DNA from: Desulfovibrionaceae bacterium
GTDB taxonomy: Bacteria > Desulfobacterota > Desulfovibrionia > Desulfovibrionales > Desulfovibrionaceae
DNA length: 42,761 nucleotides
Assembly: GCA_015709205.1 (NCBI GenBank)
Contig: JACCQO010000029.1
Location: 1-42,761 of the forward strand
Reading direction: 5' to 3'
Below are positions 37,041 to 42,761 of the stretch, one piece after another; position 1 is the first letter of the stretch; every line of letters starts with the position of its first letter. The notes below the pieces were generated by a model. The model saw nothing but the letters and a program-made list of their open reading frames with translations. It made no database searches and was not told the DNA's origin. Position numbers and translations under genes: made by a program.

Positions 37041-37364
37041 TTAATCGATGATTTCGTTGCACTTCTTGCAGAAGCGGACCTTCTTTCCGTCTTCCGTGGT
37101 CCTGTACCCGACCCGCGTGGGCTTGGCGCAGGCGTCGCAGACGATCATTACATTAGAAAGATGCACAGGGGCCTCCTTCTCGATAATGCCGCCCGGCTGC
37201 TGCGCGTAGGGGTTGCCCTTGGTGTGGCGCTTGACCATGTTCACCTTTTCCACGAGCACACGACCCTTCTTCGACAGGATGCGCAGCACCTTGCCGATCT
37301 TGCCCTTGTCCTTGCCGGTCGTGATCATCACCTTGTCGTCTTTGTGGATCTTGCACTTCATCAT
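37041..37364 (-). CDS. rplX: 50S ribosomal protein L24
   Basis: The 107-residue assembly-initiator protein near the tunnel exit. A KOW motif ([18 protein letters not shown]) precedes [11 protein letters not shown]. The C-terminus has a four-cysteine pattern (CDAC and CKKC) that probably binds zinc, as in some bacterial L24s. Two consecutive ATGs occur; the one at 37364 has the better spacing from AGGAG. Confidence 0.96.
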   Translation of the reverse strand: MMKCKIHKDDKVMITTGKDKGKIGKVLRILSKKGRVLVEKVNMVKRHTKGNPYAQQPGGIIEKEAPVHLSNVMIVCDACAKPTRVGYRTTEDGKKVRFCKKCNEIID

Positions 37365-37374
37365 GGCCTTTCTC

Positions 37375-37743
37375 CTACAGAACCTCGGGGGCGAGCGAGA
37401 CGATCTTCATGAAGTTGCGCGCCCGAAGCTCGCGAGCGACGGGGCCGAAGATACGCGTGCCCACGGGCTCGTTGGCCTGGTTGAGGATCACCGCGGCGTT
37501 GGTGTCGAACTTGATGTACGACCCGTCGGGGCGGCGCACCTCTTTCTTGGTGCGAACGATCACGGCCTTCTTGACCTCGCCCTTCTTGACCTTGGCGTGG
37601 GGCATGGCCTCTTTGATCGAAACCACTATGATGTCGCCGACCGTGGCGTACCGACGCCTGGAGCCGCCCAGCACCTTGAGGCAGGCGACCTGCTTGGCGC
37701 CGGAATTGTCGGCCACGTCCAATCTGGATTCTACCTGGATCAT
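37375..37743 (-). CDS. rplN: 50S ribosomal protein L14
   Basis: The 122-residue protein lies at the subunit interface (bridge B8). [20 protein letters not shown] and the C-terminal [20 protein letters not shown] are diagnostic. It is flanked by rpsQ and rplX. Confidence 0.98.
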   Translation of the reverse strand: MIQVESRLDVADNSGAKQVACLKVLGGSRRRYATVGDIIVVSIKEAMPHAKVKKGEVKKAVIVRTKKEVRRPDGSYIKFDTNAAVILNQANEPVGTRIFGPVARELRARNFMKIVSLAPEVL

Positions 37744-37755
37744 TGTCGTCTACCT

Positions 37756-38019
37756 CTAGACCGCTTTTTCCAAGACCTTGACCAGCTGCCAGCGCTTGCG
37801 GGCCGAAAGCGGGCGGGACTCGATGATCTGGACCTTGTCGCCGATGCCGCACTCGTTGTTCGGATCGTGCGCCATGAACTTCTTGCGGCGGCGGATGTAT
37901 TTCTTGACAAGAGGATGCTTCACCAGCGTCTCGACATTGACCACGATGGTCTTGTCGTTCTTGTCGCTCACGACCCTGCCGATGAGCGTCCTCTTGTTGC
38001 TGCGAGTCGCTTCGGTCAT
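37756..38019 (-). CDS. rpsQ: 30S ribosomal protein S17
   Basis: The 87-residue early-assembly protein has an OB fold. [20 protein letters not shown] and [19 protein letters not shown] are characteristic. The ATG at 38019 is preceded by AGGAGG and lies one base from the rpmC stop codon. Confidence 0.97.
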   Translation of the reverse strand: MTEATRSNKRTLIGRVVSDKNDKTIVVNVETLVKHPLVKKYIRRRKKFMAHDPNNECGIGDKVQIIESRPLSARKRWQLVKVLEKAV

Positions 38020-38020
38020 A

Positions 38021-38215
38021 TCAGGCCTCCTGCTCCTTTGCATTGAGAACCGTAAGGATGCGGGCGACGTCGCGCTTCACAGCCGGGATTCTCGCGGTAT
38101 TTTCCAACTGCGCGGTCGAATGCTGGAACCGGAGGTTGAAGAGTTCCTTGCGGGACTCGGCCAACTTCTCCTTCAGCTCGCCGGCGCTCAGCGTGCGAAG
38201 TTCGGTGGACTGCAT
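38021..38215 (-). CDS. rpmC: 50S ribosomal protein L29
   Basis: The 64-residue helical hairpin sits beside L23 at the tunnel exit. [20 protein letters not shown], then [18 protein letters not shown], are typical. Two bases separate it from rplP. Confidence 0.97.
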   Translation of the reverse strand: MQSTELRTLSAGELKEKLAESRKELFNLRFQHSTAQLENTARIPAVKRDVARILTVLNAKEQEA

Positions 38216-38217
38216 GG

Positions 38218-38631
38218 CTAAACGCCCTCCCTCACGACGATGGCGGTCTTCAGCGGAAGCTTATGCTGGGCGCGCTCAAGCGCCTCCTTGGCCAGCTCCA
38301 CGCTCACGCCCTTGATTTCATACAGAATGCGACCGGGCTTCACCGGGGCGTACCAGCCCTCGGGGTTACCCTTACCCTTGCCCTGGCGAACCTCGGCGGG
38401 CTTGCGGGTGAACGGCTGATCCGGGAAGATGCGGATCCAGACCTTACCACCACGCTTGATATGGCGCATCATGGCCACACGGGCGGCCTCGATCTGCTGG
38501 CTGGTCAGCTTGCCGTGCTCGAGCACCTTGATGCCGACGTCGCCGAAGGCCACCGTATTGCCCTTCAGGGCCTTGCCCTTGAGGCGGCCCTTCTGACGCT
38601 TGCGGAACTTAACCTTTTTGGGGCTCAGCAT
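38218..38631 (-). CDS. rplP: 50S ribosomal protein L16
   Basis: The 137-residue protein positions tRNA near the peptidyl-transferase centre. [19 protein letters not shown], the RRCCK-type [20 protein letters not shown] and MGKGKG-like [16 protein letters not shown] blocks are standard. Its ATG shares one base with the rpsC stop codon. Confidence 0.97.
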   Translation of the reverse strand: MLSPKKVKFRKRQKGRLKGKALKGNTVAFGDVGIKVLEHGKLTSQQIEAARVAMMRHIKRGGKVWIRIFPDQPFTRKPAEVRQGKGKGNPEGWYAPVKPGRILYEIKGVSVELAKEALERAQHKLPLKTAIVVREGV

Positions 38632-39272
38632 TATTGCACCTCGTCCTGATCCAGAATTTCACCCTTGAAGATCCACACCTTGACGCCGATGACGCCGTAG
38701 GTGGTGCGGGCGGTGGCCACGCCGAAGTCGATGTCGGCGCGCAGGGTGTGCAGGGGCACACGGCCGTCGCGGTACCACTCGCTGCGGGCGATTTCCGCAC
38801 CGGCCAGACGGCCGCCGCAGAAGACCTTAATGCCTTCGGCCCCGAACTTACGGGCCAGGCCCACGGTGCGCTTCATGGCGCGGCGGAAGGCCACGCGGCG
38901 CTCGAGCTGCAGGGCGATGTTCTCGGCCACCAGCTGCGCGTCGGTCTCGGGCCGGCGGATCTCGTTGACCTCGATGGAAAACTCGCGCTGGAACTTGTTG
39001 CGCAGGTCCGCGCGCAGCTTTTCGATCTCCACGCCCTTGCGGCCGATGACGATGCCGGGGCGGGCGGTGTGCAGCACCAGGCGGACCTTGCCGCCGGCGC
39101 GTTCGATCTCGATGCGGGCGATGCCGGCGTGGTAGAGGGTCTTCTTCACAAACTTGCGGATGTGATGATCCTCGAACACGAAGGCCGGATATTCCTTGGA
39201 ACTGAACCAGCGGGAAATCCAGTTCTTGTTGTATCCCAGCCTGAAGCCGTAGGGATGTACTTTCTGACCCAC
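38631..39272 (-). CDS. rpsC: 30S ribosomal protein S3
   Basis: The 213-residue protein lines the mRNA entry tunnel. [18 protein letters not shown] starts it. The KH domain GxxG loop is seen in [16 protein letters not shown], and the C-terminal domain holds the [19 protein letters not shown] block. It follows rplV by 9 bases. Confidence 0.97.
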   Translation of the reverse strand: MGQKVHPYGFRLGYNKNWISRWFSSKEYPAFVFEDHHIRKFVKKTLYHAGIARIEIERAGGKVRLVLHTARPGIVIGRKGVEIEKLRADLRNKFQREFSIEVNEIRRPETDAQLVAENIALQLERRVAFRRAMKRTVGLARKFGAEGIKVFCGGRLAGAEIARSEWYRDGRVPLHTLRADIDFGVATARTTYGVIGVKVWIFKGEILDQDEVQ

Positions 39273-39281
39273 GTTAGCCTC

Positions 39282-39617
39282 CTAAGCTTCTTCAAGAATG
39301 ACCGTGATGTGGCTGGTCCGTTTGCGGATGCGGGTGGCGCGTCCCATGGCACGGGGCATGAAGCGCTTCCACGTGGGCCCTTCGTTGACGATGACGTTCT
39401 TGACCTTCATGGCGTCCACGTCGATGCCGGGAACCTGCTCGGCGTTGGCCACGGCGGAATCCAGAACCTTGTTGATGAAGGACGCCGCCTTCTGCGGGGT
39501 GAAACGCAGGATGTTGATGGCCTGCTCCACCGGCAACCCCTTGATGTTCTGGGCCACCAGGCGCACCTTCCGCGGCGAAATCCTCATATATTTGGCGGTA
39601 GCTTTCGTTTCCATCAT
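39282..39617 (-). CDS. rplV: 50S ribosomal protein L22
   Basis: The 111-residue protein has a long beta hairpin that lines the exit tunnel. KYMRISPRKVRLVAQNIKGL and GPTWKRFMPRAMGRATRIRK are diagnostic. It lies 6 bases from rpsS. Confidence 0.97.
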   Translation of the reverse strand: MMETKATAKYMRISPRKVRLVAQNIKGLPVEQAINILRFTPQKAASFINKVLDSAVANAEQVPGIDVDAMKVKNVIVNEGPTWKRFMPRAMGRATRIRKRTSHITVILEEA

Positions 39618-39623
39618 CTCACC

Positions 39624-39905
39624 CTACTTTTTGGCCTTGCTCTTCTTGTCGGCGGCATGGCCGAAATAGGTGCGCGTGGGAGAAAACTCGCCGAGCTTGT
39701 GGCCGACCATGTTTTCGGTGACGAACACCGGAATGAATTTGCGGCCGTTGTGCACGGCAAAGGTGAGCCCGACCATCTCCGGAGTGATGGTGGAGCGGCG
39801 GGACCAGGTCTTGATCACGCGGCGGTCGCCGGACTCGTTGGACCTCTCGACCTTGTTCTGCAGATGACCGTCCACAAAGGGACCTTTTTTCAGCGATCTG
39901 GGCAT
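39624..39905 (-). CDS. rpsS: 30S ribosomal protein S19
   Basis: The 93-residue head protein forms a dimer with S13. [29 protein letters not shown]-type [16 protein letters not shown] and [16 protein letters not shown] are diagnostic. Confidence 0.98.
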   Translation of the reverse strand: MPRSLKKGPFVDGHLQNKVERSNESGDRRVIKTWSRRSTITPEMVGLTFAVHNGRKFIPVFVTENMVGHKLGEFSPTRTYFGHAADKKSKAKK

Positions 39906-39913
39906 GATGACTC

Positions 39914-40744
39914 CTACTTCTGGCCGCGCCGTTTGACGATGAGCTTGGAAGAAGCCTTCTTCCTGTCGCGGGTCTTGTATCCCTTGGTCGGCATGCCCCA
40001 GGGGGACACGGGATGACGACCGCCGGAGCTTCTGCCCTCACCACCGCCGAGCGGGTGGTCGACCGGGTTCATGGCCACGCCGCGCACTTCGGGGCGGCGG
40101 CCTTTCCAGCGGTTGCGACCGGCCTTGCCGATGGAGACGTTCTCGTGGGTCACGTTGCCGACCTGGCCGAGCGTGGCGCAGCAGGAGGCCAGCACCTTGC
40201 GCACTTCGCCCGAGGGCATGCGCAGCAGGGCGTACTTGCCTTCCTTGGCCACCAGCTGGGCGTAGGTGCCCGCGGCGCGGCAGAACTGGCCGCCCTTGCC
40301 GGGGTTCAGTTCGATGTTGTGGATGATCGAGCCCACGGGAATGCGGCTCATGGGCAGCGCGTTGCCGGGCTTGATGTCCACGGTCTCGCCGGCCTCGACC
40401 ACATCGCCGGGCTTGATGCCCACGGGCGCGAGGATGTAGCGCTTTTCGCCGTCAAGATAGTGCAACAGCGCAATGCGCGCGGAGCGGTTGGGATCGTATT
40501 CGATCTGCGCCACCTTCGCGGGCACGTTCCACTTGTCGCGCTTGAAATCAATGGTCCGGTAGCGGCGCTTGTGCCCGCCACCGCGACGGCGACTGGTAAC
40601 GCGGCCATAGCAGTTGCGGCCGCTCTTCTTGGTCAGACCGGTCGTAAGCGACCGTTCGGGCGTCGTCCTGGTGATCTCCTCGAAGTCGGAGACGGTCTGG
40701 AAGCGACGGCCCGCGGAAGTGGGCTTCAGCTTGCGGACTGCCAT
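39914..40744 (-). CDS. rplB: 50S ribosomal protein L2
   Basis: The 276-residue protein is needed for subunit joining and peptidyl-transferase activity. [37 protein letters not shown] and [20 protein letters not shown] with the conserved His are diagnostic. It lies 2 bases from rplW. Confidence 0.98.
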   Translation of the reverse strand: MAVRKLKPTSAGRRFQTVSDFEEITRTTPERSLTTGLTKKSGRNCYGRVTSRRRGGGHKRRYRTIDFKRDKWNVPAKVAQIEYDPNRSARIALLHYLDGEKRYILAPVGIKPGDVVEAGETVDIKPGNALPMSRIPVGSIIHNIELNPGKGGQFCRAAGTYAQLVAKEGKYALLRMPSGEVRKVLASCCATLGQVGNVTHENVSIGKAGRNRWKGRRPEVRGVAMNPVDHPLGGGEGRSSGGRHPVSPWGMPTKGYKTRDRKKASSKLIVKRRGQK

Positions 40745-40746
40745 TG

Positions 40747-41037
40747 CTACACTCCTTCGAAGAATTCGATTTTCTCACCAGGGGCCAGGGAGACGTAGGC
40801 TTTCTTGTAGCCAGAAATCCGCCCGGTGGCCTTGCCGAAGCGCCTGCGCGCCATCGGCTGCTGCCGCACCATGTTGACCTTCTCGACCTTTACCTTAAAA
40901 GCCTCTTCGACCGCCTTCTTCACTTCGATCTTGTTGGCTTTCGGGTGCACGTAGAACGTGACCTGGTTGGCGAGGTCCTTAGCGAAGGTCGCCTTCTCGG
41001 AGACGAGAGGCTTGATCAGAATCTGCGTATAATCCAT
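40747..41037 (-). CDS. rplW: 50S ribosomal protein L23
   Basis: The 96-residue protein is the docking site for trigger factor and SRP at the tunnel exit. The VSEK motif is present at residues 12-15, and Glu14 corresponds to the trigger factor-contacting Glu18 of E. coli. [20 protein letters not shown] and the C-terminal [11 protein letters not shown] are typical. Confidence 0.97.
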   Translation of the reverse strand: MDYTQILIKPLVSEKATFAKDLANQVTFYVHPKANKIEVKKAVEEAFKVKVEKVNMVRQQPMARRRFGKATGRISGYKKAYVSLAPGEKIEFFEGV

Positions 41038-41075
41038 CGCTTTTCCCTACTTGCATGCACTGTAAGGCTCGGTCG

Positions 41076-41093
41076 CCCTCCCTTGCGGGAGGG
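41076..41093 (-). repeat. GNRA hairpin between rplD and rplW
   Basis: On the minus strand CCCTCCC-GCAA-GGGAGGG forms a 7-bp stem with a GCAA tetraloop in the 61-base rplD-rplW gap. No T tract follows. It may be a processing site, a translational block or a protein-binding site. Confidence 0.6.
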
Positions 41094-41098
41094 ACGGA

Positions 41099-41719
41099 CT
41101 ACTTGAGCCTGTCTTGCACAGTCGTAGCAGCTGCTTCGTCCAAGACGAGCTGCTGATGCCTCAACACATCGTAAACGTTCAGCCTTTCCTGCGTCATCAC
41201 GGTAACGCCGGGAATGTTCCTTGCGGAAAGAGAGAGGTTGTTATCCTCTTTGCCCACAACAATCAAGGCCTTTTTCAGTCCCAGGTCGTCGCAGACCCTG
41301 GTCATCAGCTTGGTCTTGATCTCGGGGAGTTCGAACTTGTCCACGACCACCAGGTTCTCGGTGGCCAAGCGGGACGACAGGGCCATCTTCATGGCCAGCT
41401 GACGCACCTTCTTGTTGACCTTGAAGGCGTAGCTGCGCGGCTGAGGCCCGAAGATGGTCGCACCGCCGCGCCAGAGGGGCGAACGGCCGGAACCGGCACG
41501 GGCGCGACCGGTGCCCTTCTGCCGCCAGGGCTTGGAACTGCCGCCCTCGATCAGGGCGCGGTTCTTGGTGGCGTGCGTGCCCTGGCGCTGGGCCGCGCGC
41601 TGAGCGCGCACCACGAGGTTGAGGATCTCGGCGCGAACCTCGACCTCGAACACCTCGGGAGCCAGGTCGATGTTCCCGACTTCCTTCTTCATCTGATCGT
41701 AAAGCTTCACGGTAGCCAT
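41099..41719 (-). CDS. rplD: 50S ribosomal protein L4
   Basis: The 206-residue protein has a loop lining the exit tunnel. GTHATKNRALIEGGSSKPWRQ and GTGRARAGSGRSPLWRGG are the loop motifs. VFGPQPR-type FGPQPRSYAFKVNKK follows. In E. coli L4 represses its own S10 operon. The S10 leader lies outside this window. Confidence 0.97.
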   Translation of the reverse strand: MATVKLYDQMKKEVGNIDLAPEVFEVEVRAEILNLVVRAQRAAQRQGTHATKNRALIEGGSSKPWRQKGTGRARAGSGRSPLWRGGATIFGPQPRSYAFKVNKKVRQLAMKMALSSRLATENLVVVDKFELPEIKTKLMTRVCDDLGLKKALIVVGKEDNNLSLSARNIPGVTVMTQERLNVYDVLRHQQLVLDEAAATTVQDRLK

Positions 41720-41729
41720 TGCGTTACCC

Positions 41730-42365
41730 TTAGTTTCCCTGCTTGCGGACCATGACCAGGCCGTTCTTGGAGCCCGGGATCGCGCCGCGCACGAGAATCA
41801 GGTTGTCCTCGGCGCGCACGCCGACGACCTCGAGGTTGAGGGTGGTCACCCGCTTATTGCCCATCTGGCCGGCCATGCGCTTGCCCTTGAAGACCTTGCC
41901 GGGGTGGGTGTTGTTGCCCACGGAGCCCGGGGAGCGGTGCACCTTCTCGTGGCCGTGGCTGGCGGGCATGCCGCCGAAGTTCCAGCGCTTCATGACGCCC
42001 TGGAAGCCCTTTCCCTTGCTCGTGCCGGTGACCTTGACCTTGTCGCCGGGGGCGAAGTCCTCGGCGCGGATCTCCATGCCGATCTCGAAGCCGTCCACGT
42101 CTTCCATGCGGATCTCGCGCAGGATGCGGAAGTAGCCCTTTTCGGCCTTGTCCTGATGGCCCTTGAGCGGCTTGGTGACGTGCTTCTCCTTGATCGGATC
42201 GAAGCCGAGCTGCAGGGCGTTGTATCCGTCCTTGGACGCTTCCTTGACCTGCATGACCGGACAGGGACCGGCGGCGATGACCGTGACCGGAATCGCGGAG
42301 CCGTCGGAGTTGAAGATCCGGGTCATGCCGAGCTTGCGCCCGAGAATAGCAAGATTGTTAGCCAT
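41730..42365 (-). CDS. rplC: 50S ribosomal protein L3
   Basis: The 211-residue early assembly protein reaches the peptidyl-transferase centre. [20 protein letters not shown] starts it. [20 protein letters not shown] and [20 protein letters not shown] are diagnostic. It lies between rpsJ and rplD. Confidence 0.98.
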   Translation of the reverse strand: MANNLAILGRKLGMTRIFNSDGSAIPVTVIAAGPCPVMQVKEASKDGYNALQLGFDPIKEKHVTKPLKGHQDKAEKGYFRILREIRMEDVDGFEIGMEIRAEDFAPGDKVKVTGTSKGKGFQGVMKRWNFGGMPASHGHEKVHRSPGSVGNNTHPGKVFKGKRMAGQMGNKRVTTLNLEVVGVRAEDNLILVRGAIPGSKNGLVMVRKQGN

Positions 42366-42377
42366 GATGCCCTCTCG

Positions 42378-42695
42378 CTACAGTTTGATTTCCACGTCGA
42401 CGCCGGCGGGCAGGCTCAACTTGCCCAGGGCGTCCACGGTCTGCTGGGTGGGCTCGAGAATGTCCAGGAGCCGCTTGTGAATGCGCATCTCGAACTGCTC
42501 GCGGGACTTCTTGTCGACGTGCACACTGCGCTGCACCGTGTACTTGTGGATGTTGGTGGGCAACGGAATGGGACCGGCGATGGCCGCCCCGGTGTTGCGC
42601 GCGGTGTCCACGATTTCGCCCACAGCCTTGTCCAGGATGCGGTAATCGTACGCCTTGAGCTTGATTCTGATGCGGTCGCTGTTGACGGTAGTCAT
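42378..42695 (-). CDS. rpsJ: 30S ribosomal protein S10
   Basis: The 105-residue protein also acts as the transcription factor Nus[38 protein letters not shown] and [16 protein letters not shown] are diagnostic. It is the first gene of the S10 operon and starts 11 bases after the tuf stop codon, so it is likely co-transcribed with tuf. Confidence 0.98.
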   Translation of the reverse strand: MTTVNSDRIRIKLKAYDYRILDKAVGEIVDTARNTGAAIAGPIPLPTNIHKYTVQRSVHVDKKSREQFEMRIHKRLLDILEPTQQTVDALGKLSLPAGVDVEIKL

Positions 42696-42706
42696 GCTCG
42701 TTCCTT

Positions 42707-42761
42707 TTACTCCAGGATTTCGGTCACCACGCCGGCGCCCACGGTACGGCCGCCTTCGCGA
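42707..42761 (-). CDS. tuf: elongation factor Tu, 3' end only (partial)
   Basis: The last 17 codons and stop (42709-42707) of a minus-strand gene that runs off the window. The translation ends [17 protein letters not shown], the standard EF-Tu C-terminus. tuf directly ahead of rpsJ is the usual str-S10 junction. Confidence 0.95.
   Translation of the reverse strand, partial: REGGRTVGAGVVTEILE

Overview
The window is GC-rich bacterial chromosome that reads as a sulfate-reducer of the Desulfovibrio type (Desulfovibrionales). The basis is a selenocysteine-containing SelD beside a LysR regulator, an archaeal-type class I aldolase, a bacterial deoxyhypusine-synthase homologue, and the order tRNA-Leu / trigger factor / clpP / clpX / lon. 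The genus is inference. There is no IS element, prophage, CRISPR array or integrase. Nearly everything is core genome.

Layout. (1) 74-4320: a deoxyhypusine synthase-like enzyme with a strong terminator, a glycerophosphodiester phosphodiesterase, and a divergent long-chain acyl-CoA ligase with an unusual acidic tail. (2) 4357-13407, minus strand: a tight operon ispG-proS-xseA-(M23 peptidase)-xseB-ispA-dxs that combines isoprenoid precursor synthesis, exonuclease VII, prolyl-tRNA charging and a periplasmic LytM-type protein. (3) 13580-15834: a Tat-exported metallophosphoesterase, convergent with a class I fructose-bisphosphate aldolase. (4) 16048-19056, plus strand: two FlgO-family envelope proteins around a small lipoprotein, preceded by a sigma-28-like promoter and followed by a sulfotransferase. 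(5) 19113-25950, minus strand: proteostasis block of tRNA-Leu(UAG), trigger factor, ClpP, ClpX and Lon, with recognisable sigma-70 promoters for the tRNA, clpP and lon. (6) 26025-28258: selD, read through an in-frame UGA with a visible SECIS hairpin, and a LysR regulator. (7) 28302-42761, minus strand: the end of tuf, then the S10, spc and alpha ribosomal protein operons as one unbroken run from rpsJ to rplQ, closed by a bidirectional terminator.

How the parts work together. The right-hand half makes the ribosome, the Sec channel, methionine aminopeptidase and RNA polymerase alpha. The neighbouring block makes the ribosome-bound chaperone trigger factor and the Clp and Lon proteases that remove misfolded products. 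Trigger factor has a Lys/Ala-rich C-terminal tail and L17, which lies at the tunnel exit, has an acidic decapeptide-repeat tail. This pair is the most intriguing inference here. The other points that most repay a second look are the UGA-containing selD, which a standard gene caller would truncate, the FlgO-lipoprotein-FlgO cluster, and the hexapeptide repeats at the IspA N-terminus. I found no clearly new multi-gene defence or metabolic system.
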